Below are positions 7,873 to 16,234 of a stretch of 26,407 nt of DNA, one piece after another. Numbering within the stretch: the stretch's first letter is position 1; each line of letters starts with the position of its first letter. The notes beneath the pieces were generated by a model, which had not been told where the DNA came from, ran no database searches, and saw nothing but the letters and a program-made list of their open reading frames with translations. The translations under genes were made by a program, and so were the position numbers. This stretch comes from CAYLJV01 sp964510375 (GTDB lineage Archaea > Hadarchaeota > Hadarchaeia > Hadarchaeales > JAGGTB01): the NCBI GenBank assembly GCA_964510375.1, contig CAZEBR010000025.1:1-26407 (forward strand), read 5' to 3'.

Positions 7873-7907
7873 TTAAATTCCCCCTTACCAGAACTTGTGT
7901 TTATTCC

Positions 7908-7920
7908 TTAATTTATATTT
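7908..7920 (-). promoter_or_regulatory. TATA box of the sensor pair operon
   Basis: The minus strand reads AAATATAAATTAAGG here. The predicted start lies near 7885-7890. It is followed by an AAGGGGGA Shine-Dalgarno-like stretch (about 7879-7886) about 7 bases before the ATC codon at 7870-7872, which supports translation starting well upstream of the ATG at 7767. Confidence 0.5.
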
Positions 7921-8014
7921 AAGGCTTATATTTGAAGTTAGAGGGTTAAATACGGGTAAATTTTGATGGGCTCGGAAAAATAGCGGAATGAATTTTAATA
8001 ATATTAGTAAGTCG

Positions 8015-8416
8015 TTACAATGGTCCTTCGCTGAAAAATTCTCTTTTCAGGTTTTTTCTGCAGTAACCAGTCGGCCTGCAAGCCTCAGGTCTATCGATTA
8101 AATCATGAATGGCCTTCTCTCTGTCCACTTCTCCCTCCCTCACTTCTTTGGGTAGATACTTCAAAGTCGGAACTTCTTCGATTTCCGAATTATGGTTTTC
8201 CAGATGTTCCGCCAGCTCTTCGTGTCTTTTCTTTAAGGATTTCAGTTCGATAAGGCCAGCTTTTGCCAGCGTGGTGAGGTTTTTTCTGTGCTTCTCGCAG
8301 TTTCCATACTTCGGTTTTGTTCTCTCCAGAGAGCCCTTCAGAGCGTGGATTTCCCTATGCTCCCCGGCTATATGTTGCGTACACATAAATTTTGGATCTA
8401 TCATCCACATTCGCAA
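8015..8416 (-). CDS. T4 endonuclease V-like pyrimidine-dimer glycosylase family protein
   Basis: This 133-residue protein matches the small Pyr_excise/endonuclease V family. The N-terminal QHIAGEHREIH (residues 14-24) aligns with the T4 enzyme's QHLMAEYRELP, keeping the His and both Glu residues that surround the active site (H15, E19, E22 here). The C-terminal RPEACRPTGYCRKNL occupies the place of T4's RPTWYKYYGK. T4 endonuclease V cuts the glycosyl bond of UV-induced pyrimidine dimers and nicks the strand; whether this cellular relative acts on the same lesion is not shown. The start is TTG at 8416, chosen because GGGAAG lies 8 bases upstream; the ATG at 8410 is the alternative. It follows the Lhr helicase gene by 76 bases on the same strand, which fits a repair role. 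Confidence 0.75.
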   Translation of the reverse strand: MRMWMIDPKFMCTQHIAGEHREIHALKGSLERTKPKYGNCEKHRKNLTTLAKAGLIELKSLKKRHEELAEHLENHNSEIEEVPTLKYLPKEVREGEVDREKAIHDLIDRPEACRPTGYCRKNLKREFFSEGPL

Positions 8417-8492
8417 TATTCACACTTCCCTACCTATTGATAATATTGTGAGAGTTTTTCTTTTGAATGTCAAAGACAGTTACTGTGTCTAT

Positions 8493-11336
8493 CTAGTCGT
8501 CCCAGAATCCGTGCGTTCTGGCGTACTGCCTTTCCGCGTTTAAGATTTCCCGATAGAAGTCGTCCTCGGTTTCCGGTTGCATTCTTATTATTCGGGAGGC
8601 GGTTGCGGGTCCCACACCCCGACCTGCCATTGCTATTATAGCCTCCTTCCCGTGGGTTAGAATCATGTTGCCAGTGTCCTTGACCCTCTTGACTCTGTGG
8701 CTCTCGTCCTCGTCTAGCTCGTCTCCCCTTCTCTCCTTCTCGAGAAGTTTCTTTACTTCTTGACCCCTTCTCGGTATCAAACCTAGGAACTTGGCGCCGC
8801 AGTTTCCGCATTTGGGTTCGTCGGGTAGCCTTCGGACTTTCGTTAAAGAGGACCAGTCGAGGCAGTTGAGGCATAGGAGTTTGACTTGAGTATTTTTGAG
8901 CCTCCTTTTGAGCGCTTTGAGAATTTCCTTTTCGGCGCGCTCTGGCACCACTAGTTCTCCGCTCAGGGCGAGTTCGTTCAGCACGGGAAGACCCATTGGC
9001 GTAGGCCCTTCCCTGTAGCCTCTGTCTATTTTATTTATTTCCACGTTTCCCTCGCGTAGTGATTCGATCAACTGTTTGACCCTGGATAGATCCAATTTTT
9101 CCTGTTTCACTTCCCTTTCGGCCTCCTTCCACAGCGGAGTGTTTCTGTATGCCTCCACTAATCGGTCTCCACTGATTTTCGAGTAGTCCGCGTCCTTTTC
9201 TATAGCTCCGAATCTCTTTGCCACGTGGAGAAGCCTCCAGCGAAATACGGAACTCTTCTCCAGAATTTTTTCGAGGAGCGGTTCCACGTATTCGGGTTCC
9301 AGCTCCCTAAGGGTCTTTTCTACAACTTCCGCTTTCTTTTTCTCCGGGAATCTGAACGCTATTCTGTACGGATCGGTCTTTATCCTCACGCTCGCCCCCA
9401 GTTTGGTGGTCAGGAGCGCCGACAGTATTTGGCCAAACGTCCGGTTACCGTTCGTTCCCAGGGGGACGTGCAGTACTGCGAAGTCCTTGTAAGTTTCGAG
9501 TAGTAGGCCCTCGTGAGTCGGTATGAAAGCTTCATCTTTCTGTTCGCGGAGATATTCTACCGTCCATTCCATGGCTTCCTCTTCAACTGGATACGTTTTT
9601 TTGAGCTCCCCGGCAATTTCTTCCCCCGGCTTGTCATCCTTCAATCTTTCTTTTATCGAGTGGCGGAGCTTTCCTACTTCTTCCGAAGTTCCTGAATCGA
9701 CCGGGATTAGTTCTCCCTCCCACGCGGGGATGGCGCCGTAGGGATCGTCGATGGGTTCTACCCTTACCTTGTCGTCCTCTATTTCCACCACCCTCCATGC
9801 TTGCCCCTGACAGATGAAGGTCACTCCGGGCTCGGCTTTGTCGACGACAAATTCTTCGTCCAAGGTTCCGATCGATTCGTTCGTGACCATGTCCTCTATC
9901 CGGAATCTCTTTATGTCTGGTATCATCGAAAGGGTGTGATAATAGTATTTCCAGGATCTCTTTCCCCGGCCTATTTCGTCCCCGTCCCTCCAGAGCACTC
10001 CCTGATTCTGCAACTGTTCGACGACATCCTGAAAATCCTCCCATGATAGGTTGCGATAGGAGTAGGATTTTTTGACGTTTTCGAAAATTTCGTCGGGATC
10101 GTCAACCCCGTCCAGATTAAAACCCACGATCTGGTGGGAGAGCACGTCGAGGGCGTTTTCGTGAATCTTAGTGCGTTCTATTTCTCCGGCTAGCGATTTC
10201 CTGCCGATGACTCCGGACTCTATTACGTCGTCGGGGTCCGTTGCGATCACGACCCCGTTTGACGCCTCCCCGATTTCGTGGCCGCTTCTCCCGACCCTTT
10301 GAATCAGCCTTTTTACCTGTCTCGGTGATCTGTATTGAATCACGAAGTCGATATTTCCTATATCTATTCCTAGTTCCATCGAGGAAGTGCAAATGATACT
10401 TTTCAGCTTCCCGTCTCGAAAGTCCTCTTCCGAGGATATCCTGTATTCCTTGGAGAGCGAACCGTGATGCACGCTAACGGGAAACTCGGAGTCCCAGAAT
10501 TTCAGTCTCGATCCGAGCGTCTCGGAGGCCTCTCTCGTGTTCACGAATGTTAAGGTGGACTCGTGTTCCTCTATCAGGTTCTTGACCCTTCGGATTCTGG
10601 CTATCATCGAGGGTTCTGCGTTCAAATCCTCCGAAAGCTCCGCGTCCTCCTCCGTCGGCATTGGGCTTTCCACTTTCAGGTCCATCTCTTCCGCGGAGTA
10701 TGTGTCCACCATTTCTACTTTTCTCTCTGGGCCTACCAGAAATCTACTGATCTCTTTCTCGTTTCCCACCGTCGCCGAGAGTCCGACCCTCTGGAAGTTT
10801 TGGGCTAGTCTTGCAAGCCTCTCTAGGGCCAAAGTGAGTTGAGTTCCTCGCTTGCTTTCGGCCAGTTCATGTATCTCGTCGACCACCAACCACCTGACCT
10901 TTTTCAGGTGCTCCTTCATTCTGCTCCCGGGTAGGATTGCCTGGAGAGTTTCCGGGGTGGTTATGAGCATGTCTGGGGGGTTGAGCGCCTGTTTTCTCCT
11001 CTGGTACTGGGTGGTGTCCCCGTGCCGCACCTGTATTTCTATGTCCAAGTGCTCCTGCCATCTTTTGAGCCGGTTGAGCATGTCCCGGTTGAGAGCCCTG
11101 AGGGGTGCTATATAGATTATTTTAATGCCCTCTTCGGTGTCCGCCCTCATGTACTGGCTGAAGATCGGGAGAAGGGCCGCCTCCGTCTTCCCGGTTCCGG
11201 TGGGGGCTATTAGAAGACAGTTTTTTCCATCTAGGAGTTTCGGAATAGCTCTTTCTTGAACGGGCGTGGGTGCACTTATGCCCAGTTCGCTGAGTGGATT
11301 CTTGACTGCTTCGTGGAGACTTTTGAACTGATCCAT
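8493..11336 (-). CDS. lhr: Large Lhr-type superfamily 2 DNA helicase
   Basis: This 947-residue ATP-dependent helicase is of the archaeal Lhr type. RecA domain 1 has the Q-motif region (APTPVQERAI), Walker A APTGTGKT (44-51), DEIH (153-156) and SAT (187-189). RecA domain 2 has TSSMELGIDI (about 317-326) and QRVGRSGH (346-353). The long C-terminal part typical of Lhr follows, ending with a zinc-ribbon-like set (C822, C825, C843, C846) and a helix-hairpin-helix-like GRGVGPATASRII near 911-923. Lhr proteins unwind DNA or DNA-RNA hybrids with 3'-5' polarity and are linked to repair and recombination. It sits 39 bases after a nitroreductase gene and is followed by a dimer-glycosylase-like gene, all one direction. 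The zinc-ribbon end suggests the aLhr2-like group. Confidence 0.95.
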   Translation of the reverse strand: MDQFKSLHEAVKNPLSELGISAPTPVQERAIPKLLDGKNCLLIAPTGTGKTEAALLPIFSQYMRADTEEGIKIIYIAPLRALNRDMLNRLKRWQEHLDIEIQVRHGDTTQYQRRKQALNPPDMLITTPETLQAILPGSRMKEHLKKVRWLVVDEIHELAESKRGTQLTLALERLARLAQNFQRVGLSATVGNEKEISRFLVGPERKVEMVDTYSAEEMDLKVESPMPTEEDAELSEDLNAEPSMIARIRRVKNLIEEHESTLTFVNTREASETLGSRLKFWDSEFPVSVHHGSLSKEYRISSEEDFRDGKLKSIICTSSMELGIDIGNIDFVIQYRSPRQVKRLIQRVGRSGHEIGEASNGVVIATDPDDVIESGVIGRKSLAGEIERTKIHENALDVLSHQIVGFNLDGVDDPDEIFENVKKSYSYRNLSWEDFQDVVEQLQNQGVLWRDGDEIGRGKRSWKYYYHTLSMIPDIKRFRIEDMVTNESIGTLDEEFVVDKAEPGVTFICQGQAWRVVEIEDDKVRVEPIDDPYGAIPAWEGELIPVDSGTSEEVGKLRHSIKERLKDDKPGEEIAGELKKTYPVEEEAMEWTVEYLREQKDEAFIPTHEGLLLETYKDFAVLHVPLGTNGNRTFGQILSALLTTKLGASVRIKTDPYRIAFRFPEKKKAEVVEKTLRELEPEYVEPLLEKILEKSSVFRWRLLHVAKRFGAIEKDADYSKISGDRLVEAYRNTPLWKEAEREVKQEKLDLSRVKQLIESLREGNVEINKIDRGYREGPTPMGLPVLNELALSGELVVPERAEKEILKALKRRLKNTQVKLLCLNCLDWSSLTKVRRLPDEPKCGNCGAKFLGLIPRRGQEVKKLLEKERRGDELDEDESHRVKRVKDTGNMILTHGKEAIIAMAGRGVGPATASRIIRMQPETEDDFYREILNAERQYARTHGFWDD

Positions 11337-11375
11337 ACTTCTTTCTACTCGTTCTTCCTTTAAGTGAAAAGGTTT

Positions 11376-11873
11376 CTAATCTATGATCAGGTCTTCTAGG
11401 GGCACGCGATTTGAACTCGGTTTTTCTCCCGGATGACCGAAACACAATAGCGCCATTAATTCCAGATTGGAGCCCGTTTTTACCACTTCGCCGACGCATT
11501 CTTTGTGGTTGAGTATCTCTCCGTTCCAGACCGCCCCTAAGTTCAAGGAGTGGGCCGCAAGACACATGTTTTGACAGCAAGCTCCGATGCTCTGTACGTC
11601 CTTTGTTCGGTCGTAGGTGGATTCGTCGTCCAAGTATACGAGAACGAGTAATTGGGCGTCCTTCACCACGTCGGTGTAATGAGTGCATTCGGCTATTCTA
11701 TTTTTTTCTTCCTCTCCCCGGATTACCTTGAATTTCCAAGGTTGGTTGTTTTTTCCCGAGGGTGCCCATCTCCCGGCCTCGAGTATCTTCTCGATTTTTT
11801 CGTCTTCGATTGGTTCTTCCGTGAAGCTTCGGACAGTTCGTCTTTCTCTTATGGATTCTAATATCTCGTTCAT
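11376..11873 (-). CDS. Short nitroreductase-family flavoprotein
   Basis: This 165-residue protein is of the FMN-dependent nitroreductase fold. The N-terminal IRERRTVRSFTEEPI (about 8-22) is the FMN-phosphate-binding start, ILEAGRWAPSGKNNQPWKF (30-48) is the family signature, and LGAVWNGEI and LLCFGHPGEKP near the C-terminus are also typical. Such enzymes reduce nitro-compounds, quinones or flavins using NAD(P)H, and the natural substrate is rarely known. The short length fits the compact archaeal/clostridial subgroup. It is the first gene of a same-strand run leading into Lhr. It is divergent from the CDF transporter, sharing a 105-base intergenic region. Confidence 0.9.
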   Translation of the reverse strand: MNEILESIRERRTVRSFTEEPIEDEKIEKILEAGRWAPSGKNNQPWKFKVIRGEEEKNRIAECTHYTDVVKDAQLLVLVYLDDESTYDRTKDVQSIGACCQNMCLAAHSLNLGAVWNGEILNHKECVGEVVKTGSNLELMALLCFGHPGEKPSSNRVPLEDLIID

Positions 11874-11978
11874 ACTCTCATTTTTCGTTTTTCTTAGGTA
11901 TTGTAAAAATGTGCAGTGGTCGATTTTTATGTACTCAAAAAAATATTTTTACTCTCAGGAGTCAGCAGATTTAAGAGC

Positions 11979-12845
11979 ATGAATATTTCTGAAGAAAAGA
12001 GTGTCATAAGACGGGCCGCTCTCGTCCTGATTTCTATAAATCTTGGGCTCTTTCTACTCAAGTGGATTCCCACTTTGTTTTATCCGTCGGTATCGGTGCA
12101 GGCGGATGCGTTCAATTCGCTCGGGGATTTTGGATATTCTCTCCTCTTCTGGCTGGGCTTGGAGATATCTATAAGGCCGAAGGACGAGCCACATCCCCAC
12201 GGGCACGAAAGATTTGAACCCTTTGTCTCTCTGGCCGTGGCCATAGCGATTACCATCACCGGAATTTTAGTTGTTAGAAACGCAGTCAGGAGCATTTACA
12301 ATCCCACCTATTCGTTCTCGATCTCCTTTGTCATAGTTTTGCTAGTATCGGCAGCTTTGAAATTCTGGCTCTCTTATTACCTTGAGGATAAAGGGGAAGA
12401 TATTGATTCCACGGCTTTAAGATCCTCTTCTCGCGACGCTAGAGCAGACGTTATAGCTTCATTTTCCGCTTTAAGCGGCGTATTGGGGGCTTTTACCGGT
12501 TTTGTTTTTCTGGACGCATTGGTAGGATTTATAGTTTCTTTTTGGATATTTAGAGCGGCTTATGAGATAGCCAAGGAGAGCTTTGGATTCCTGACTGGAG
12601 CGTCGCCCCCGGAAGTTATCGTTGAGGATATAGAGGATGTTTTAACGGACGAAGAAAAAGTAATATCTTACCACGACCTCGAAGCACATTACGTTGGGCC
12701 CGAAATTCACGTTTCGGTCTCGGTTCACCTGTCTAAAAACCTTCGTCTAGAAAAGGTCCATGAAATTGAAGAGGAATTGAAGGAAAAGCTCACAAAAATA
12801 GAGGACGTTGAATCAGTTTATCTCCATCTGGAACCCGGGCAATAG
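11979..12845 (+). CDS. Cation diffusion facilitator, probably manganese/iron type
   Basis: A 288-residue membrane transporter that exports divalent metal. I start it at the second ATG (11979) because an AT-rich TATA-like element (about 11938-11949) lies where the longer ORF from 11916 would begin, and family homology starts at IRRAALVLISINLGLF. Six membrane helices are visible. The metal site in helix 2 is N46-x3-D50 (DAFNSLGDFG) and in helix 5 D153-x3-D157 (RDARADVIASF). Zinc transporters usually have His at the helix-5 position, whereas Asn/Asp sets are associated with manganese exporters, so Mn is my inference. HPHGHERFE (72-80) is the conserved loop. The cytosolic domain (215-288) has the usual ferredoxin-like dimer fold. 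Confidence 0.9.
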   Translation: MNISEEKSVIRRAALVLISINLGLFLLKWIPTLFYPSVSVQADAFNSLGDFGYSLLFWLGLEISIRPKDEPHPHGHERFEPFVSLAVAIAITITGILVVRNAVRSIYNPTYSFSISFVIVLLVSAALKFWLSYYLEDKGEDIDSTALRSSSRDARADVIASFSALSGVLGAFTGFVFLDALVGFIVSFWIFRAAYEIAKESFGFLTGASPPEVIVEDIEDVLTDEEKVISYHDLEAHYVGPEIHVSVSVHLSKNLRLEKVHEIEEELKEKLTKIEDVESVYLHLEPGQ

Positions 12846-12938
12846 GAGTTCGGATCGGATGATAAGCTGTAGGAAAACTCGCTCCGTTTTTTGGTTAAAA
12901 CTAAGTGGGTTGAGAAAATAGAGTTACAGGGATAGAAC

Positions 12939-14009
12939 ATGTTGATGACTCCTGGGCCTACTGAAGTACCCGAGAGGGTAAGAAACGCCATGGCTCGCCC
13001 TATTCAAAATCCCGATATGGACGAGGACTTTTTTGATTTCTATCACGATCTTGAAGAAAAAGTTAAGGAGGTCTATCAAACCAAGGATGACGTCATTGTG
13101 TTGGGTGGGGAGGGGATTTTGGGACTTGAGGCGAGCATAGCTTCGACTATAGAGGAGGGAGATAAGGTACTCTGTATTTCGAATGGAATTTATGGAGAGG
13201 GTTTTGCTGATTTTGTGGAGATGTACGGGGGGGAGCCGGTGCTGTGCGATTTTCCGTACGGCGAACGAATCGATCCCGAGGCAGTAAAGGACATGGTCGA
13301 GGATGAAGACTTTGAAGTTGCCACGATGGTACATTGTGAAACCCCTACGGGAACTATAAACGAAATTGAAGGTGTTCTATCCGTTCTCGAGGATGAGGGG
13401 ATTATCACTGTCGTAGATGCGGTCTCTTCTCTCGGCGGGACGCAGGTTCCCGTTTCCAAGATCGATATCTGTATCGGGGGCTCACAGAAGTGTTTCAGCG
13501 CTCCACCCGGTTTGACAACTCTGTCGGTGAGCGAGAAGGCGTGGAATACTATAATGGATAAGGAGCAGGACACATTCTACTGCAACTTGGGAATTTGGAA
13601 GCAGTGGTTCGATGAGGAGTATTTTCCCTATACTCACTCCGTGTCGAATTTGTACGCTCTGGACGAGGCCTTTAACATGATTTTGGAGGAGGGACTGGTG
13701 GAGGTCTTCCGGAGGCATGAAAAATCGGCGAGGCGATGCAGGGAAATGGCTGCCGATATTGGTTTAAGTTTCTATCCATCCGAGGAAAGTCTGAATTCTC
13801 CTACCGTCACGGCTTTACATGTCGAGGATAGGGCCAAGGAGTTACAGGAGAGAATGAGGGAGGATCATGATATACTGCTGGCCACCAGTCTCGGCGATCT
13901 GCAGGAAGACATTTTGAGGATAGGTCACATGGGGTACAACGCAGATATAAAAAAGGTCGAAAGGGTGATGAAGGCTCTGTCGGAAGTCGTCACCGATCTG
14001 GGCCTTTAA
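12939..14009 (+). CDS. Class V aminotransferase (alanine/serine-glyoxylate type)
   Basis: This 356-residue PLP enzyme belongs to the alanine-glyoxylate / serine-pyruvate aminotransferase group. MTPGPTEVPERV at the N-terminus is the group's hallmark. D160 in VDAVSSLGG should contact the pyridine nitrogen, and K184 in GGSQKCFSAPPG is the Schiff-base lysine. These enzymes move an amino group between alanine or serine and glyoxylate or pyruvate; some relatives act on phosphonates, and the exact donor cannot be read here. The ATG at 12939 is preceded by ACAGGGAT. It converges with the aldolase gene with only 4 bases between their ends. Confidence 0.92.
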   Translation: MLMTPGPTEVPERVRNAMARPIQNPDMDEDFFDFYHDLEEKVKEVYQTKDDVIVLGGEGILGLEASIASTIEEGDKVLCISNGIYGEGFADFVEMYGGEPVLCDFPYGERIDPEAVKDMVEDEDFEVATMVHCETPTGTINEIEGVLSVLEDEGIITVVDAVSSLGGTQVPVSKIDICIGGSQKCFSAPPGLTTLSVSEKAWNTIMDKEQDTFYCNLGIWKQWFDEEYFPYTHSVSNLYALDEAFNMILEEGLVEVFRRHEKSARRCREMAADIGLSFYPSEESLNSPTVTALHVEDRAKELQERMREDHDILLATSLGDLQEDILRIGHMGYNADIKKVERVMKALSEVVTDLGL

Positions 14010-14013
14010 TCTT

Positions 14014-14997
14014 CTAGGTATATAGACTGTTCCCGGCGCTTCCCGTGTGCTCGCAAAGCTCTCCAATTACCTCGGAGATTCTGTCCCTGATCTTTCTTGA
14101 AACGACCCGCGGATCGAAGTGGGATTTGTTTGGAGACCAGTCGGAATCCGAGAAGAAACCCGCTCTATCGTCCTCTACTCCTTCTGGTGGAACGATCGAG
14201 TCCGCGTGTTCCCTGTAGAAGTCGAAAGCCGTCCTCGCGTACTCGTACTGGTATCTAGTGTCCTTGTTTAACTTACAGATTCCGTAGTTCATGAGATCCT
14301 TTTCCTGTTCCGGGAGGAGACCTGAGGACCCGTGAAGGACTAGCGGTATATCGTGCCCGTTTTCTTTTAATTTCTCATTTACAGCCTTTGCGATATCGGG
14401 TCTGAGTTTCATTTCTTTGCCCTTTGAAACTCCGTGTTGCGTTCCGACGGAGATGGCCAATAGATCGCATCCCGTCCTTTCCACGAATTCGACCGCTTCT
14501 TCGGGGTCGGTGTAAAACGCTTCCGAAGATTCTACCTTGTCTTCGACACCCTTAATTTTTCCTAGCTCCGCTTCAATCAGAATATCTCTATCCTTTTCTC
14601 GGACCATGTCTTTGACTTTTTTGCTTTGCTCTATGTTCTCTTCGAAGGGCTTCTTAGAGGCGTCTATCATTATGGACGACGGGATGTCGAGGTCTATACA
14701 GGTTTTGATAAAGTTCATGTTGTCCGGCTTGAGATGGTCCATGTTGAGGAATACGCCGATATCGTAATTTTCGGCCATCGTTTCGATGTAGCTACCCATG
14801 ACTTTCAGTCCGGCTACTTGATCCCCGTTGCCGGNNNNNNNNNNTTGGAGCACGAGATCCGAATCCTTTTTTTCGGACCCGTCTAACAGTCCCAGAAGAA
14901 TGTTGGGTTCGGCGACATTGCTTGCTATGAAGCCGTAGTTTTCCTCTTTGGCCTTCTTGTAAACCTTCCTTAATTCTTTCCCGCTTTTGAATGGCAT
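14014..14997 (-). CDS. Class II fructose-bisphosphate aldolase-like enzyme (contains assembly gap)
   Basis: This metal-dependent aldolase of about 327 residues acts in glycolysis/gluconeogenesis. Zinc-ligand motifs are present: NMDH (FLNMDHLKPDN), GTQHGVSKG and VLHGSSGL. The C-terminal SPNKSHFDPR resembles the NKKxYDPR segment of FbaA-type (class IIA) enzymes. Ten N at 14835-14844 blank out about four codons after SDLVLQ, where family members carry a short Ser/Gly-rich stretch; the frame is kept across the gap. Many archaea use the class I archaeal aldolase or FBP aldolase/phosphatase instead, so a bacterial-like class II enzyme suggests an old transfer, as also seen in haloarchaea. AAGGAAAAGGGG before the ATG is a good ribosome-binding region. 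Tagatose-bisphosphate specificity is an alternative. Confidence 0.88.
   Translation of the reverse strand: MPFKSGKELRKVYKKAKEENYGFIASNVAEPNILLGLLDGSEKKDSDLVLQXXXXGNGDQVAGLKVMGSYIETMAENYDIGVFLNMDHLKPDNMNFIKTCIDLDIPSSIMIDASKKPFEENIEQSKKVKDMVREKDRDILIEAELGKIKGVEDKVESSEAFYTDPEEAVEFVERTGCDLLAISVGTQHGVSKGKEMKLRPDIAKAVNEKLKENGHDIPLVLHGSSGLLPEQEKDLMNYGICKLNKDTRYQYEYARTAFDFYREHADSIVPPEGVEDDRAGFFSDSDWSPNKSHFDPRVVSRKIRDRISEVIGELCEHTGSAGNSLYT
14835..14844. other. Assembly gap (10 N)
   Basis: Ten undetermined bases lie inside the class II aldolase gene. The true gap length is not known, although the frame on both sides agrees with a gap close to the length shown. Confidence 0.99.
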
Positions 14998-15065
14998 TTT
15001 TATACCCCTTTTCCTTGTGTTTTCTTTTTTGATTCCTAAAACATTTCCGTATTTTGGTCGATAGG

Positions 15066-15079
15066 TTTATATGATAAAA
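15066..15079 (+). promoter_or_regulatory. AT-rich promoter element between aldolase and uS13 operon
   Basis: TTTATATGATAAAA can serve as a TATA box on this strand for uS13 (start predicted near 15095, at the first leader hairpin). Its complement, TTTTATCATATAAA, could serve the divergent aldolase gene. Confidence 0.45.
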
Positions 15080-15092
15080 TCCCATATTGAAG

Positions 15093-15139
15093 CCCTTGAT
15101 AAGGGTTCTAAACGTTGATCCTCAACACCCTTATTAGGG
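15093..15139 (+). promoter_or_regulatory. Three adjacent inverted repeats in the uS13 operon leader
   Basis: CCCTTGATAAGGG (15093-15105), GTTGATCCTCAAC (15114-15126) and CCCTTATTAGGG (15128-15139) are each self-complementary. The AAGGG of the first can instead pair with the CCCTT of the third, closing over the middle hairpin. Two mutually exclusive folds are therefore possible in the untranslated leader. Autoregulation by a ribosomal protein is a natural guess but is not shown. Confidence 0.4.
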
Positions 15140-15173
15140 AATTTCCTCAAGATTAGGTAAGAATGAGGTTTGT

Positions 15174-15680
15174 GTGAGAATGCCCGGAGAAAAAAATGAA
15201 GGAAAAATGAAAGGTATAGTCAGAGTAGCAGGCAGGGATTTAAAAGGAGAGCGAAGAATCCAGGCGGCTTTGAGCGGCCTCAAGGGAGTTGGTCCCTCGA
15301 TGGCCAGAGCAATTGTCCATGCTTCGGATATAGAAGGCACTCAGAAAGTCGGAAATCTGGAAGACGAGGAAGTGGACCAACTGGAAAAGGTTTTGGGCGA
15401 CCCAATCGAACACGGGATTCCTGAATGGATGGTAAACAGGCGGAAGGACTATGAAACCGGCGAAGATCGACACCTTATCGGTGGGGACATAGAAATGACC
15501 GAGAGGGAGGATATCGAACGTGAGAAGGATATCAGGAGCAGGCGAGGTATCAGACATCAGCGAGGTTTGCCCGTTAGAGGTCAGAGAACTCGGTCCACCG
15601 GTCGTAAAGGAATGACCGTCGGAGTCGAAAGAGAAAAATTAAAACAGAAACAGAAGGAAGAGGAAGAACAAGAAGAGTAG
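15174..15680 (+). CDS. rps13: 30S ribosomal protein uS13
   Basis: This is a 168-residue small-subunit protein that contacts 16S rRNA in the head and the P-site tRNA. VRVAGRDLKGERRIQAALSG and the helix-two-turn-helix KGVGPSMARAIV are typical, as is the basic C-terminal RGIRHQRGLPVRGQRTRSTG. The tail after residue 150 is an acidic Glu/Gln run (EEEEQEE), consistent with a salt-adapted proteome. I chose GTG at 15174 because GAGG (15165-15168) is 5 bases upstream; the ATG at 15180 is also possible. It is the first gene of the uS13-uS4-uS11-rpoD operon. Confidence 0.96.
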   Translation: MRMPGEKNEGKMKGIVRVAGRDLKGERRIQAALSGLKGVGPSMARAIVHASDIEGTQKVGNLEDEEVDQLEKVLGDPIEHGIPEWMVNRRKDYETGEDRHLIGGDIEMTEREDIEREKDIRSRRGIRHQRGLPVRGQRTRSTGRKGMTVGVEREKLKQKQKEEEEQEE

Positions 15681-15690
15681 GTGATTATGC

Positions 15691-16233
15691 ATGGGAGATC
15701 CAAAGAGACTTCGTAAGCAGTATGCGACCCCGCTTCGGCCCTGGGATAGTGAAAGAATAGAGATGGAAGCGGATTTGATATCAAATTACGGATTAAGATC
15801 CAAAAAGGAAGTGTGGAAAACTGAAACCATCCTGCGTAACTTTAGAAGGGAGGCGAGGAAGTTGATGGCTGCTTCGGGGGAACAGGCCGAGAAGGAGTCA
15901 CGCCAGTTGCTGGGAAGGATGCGAAAGCTCGGTTTACTGGATGAGGATTCTACCATCGTGGATGTTCTTAGGTTGGACATTGAGGATGTTCTCTCGAGGC
16001 GATTGCAATCAGTGGTCAACGAAAGGGGTCTTGCTCAAACTCCGGATCAGGCTCGGCAAATGATAGTTCACGGTCACATAATCGTTGGGGATCGGAAGCT
16101 GAACGAACCGGGATACCTTGTTTCGGTGGAGGAGGAGAAGGAACTTGGGTTTCATGACAATTCCTCTTATAAGGGACGAGTGAAAGAAGACGTTGGATCG
16201 TCCGAAAATACTGAGGTAAAGGAGGAAGCATAG
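15691..16233 (+). CDS. rps4: 30S ribosomal protein uS4
   Basis: This 180-residue protein nucleates assembly of the 30S subunit. The N-terminal GDPKRLRKQYATPLRPWDSERI is typical of archaeal uS4, and the RNA-binding S4 domain spans about 106-150 (RRLQSVVNERGLAQTPDQAR, then VHGHIIVGDRKLNEPGYLV). The C-terminus is acidic (SSENTEVKEEA). AGGTGAT lies just before the ATG, 10 bases after the uS13 stop, so the two are co-transcribed. Confidence 0.97.
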   Translation: MGDPKRLRKQYATPLRPWDSERIEMEADLISNYGLRSKKEVWKTETILRNFRREARKLMAASGEQAEKESRQLLGRMRKLGLLDEDSTIVDVLRLDIEDVLSRRLQSVVNERGLAQTPDQARQMIVHGHIIVGDRKLNEPGYLVSVEEEKELGFHDNSSYKGRVKEDVGSSENTEVKEEA

Positions 16234-16234
16234 G

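Noticed and set aside
11122..11688. 188-codon frame overlapping the Lhr and nitroreductase genes
   Set aside because: Its composition (Arg/Ser/Gly-rich) and full overlap with two real genes mark it as an out-of-frame shadow.
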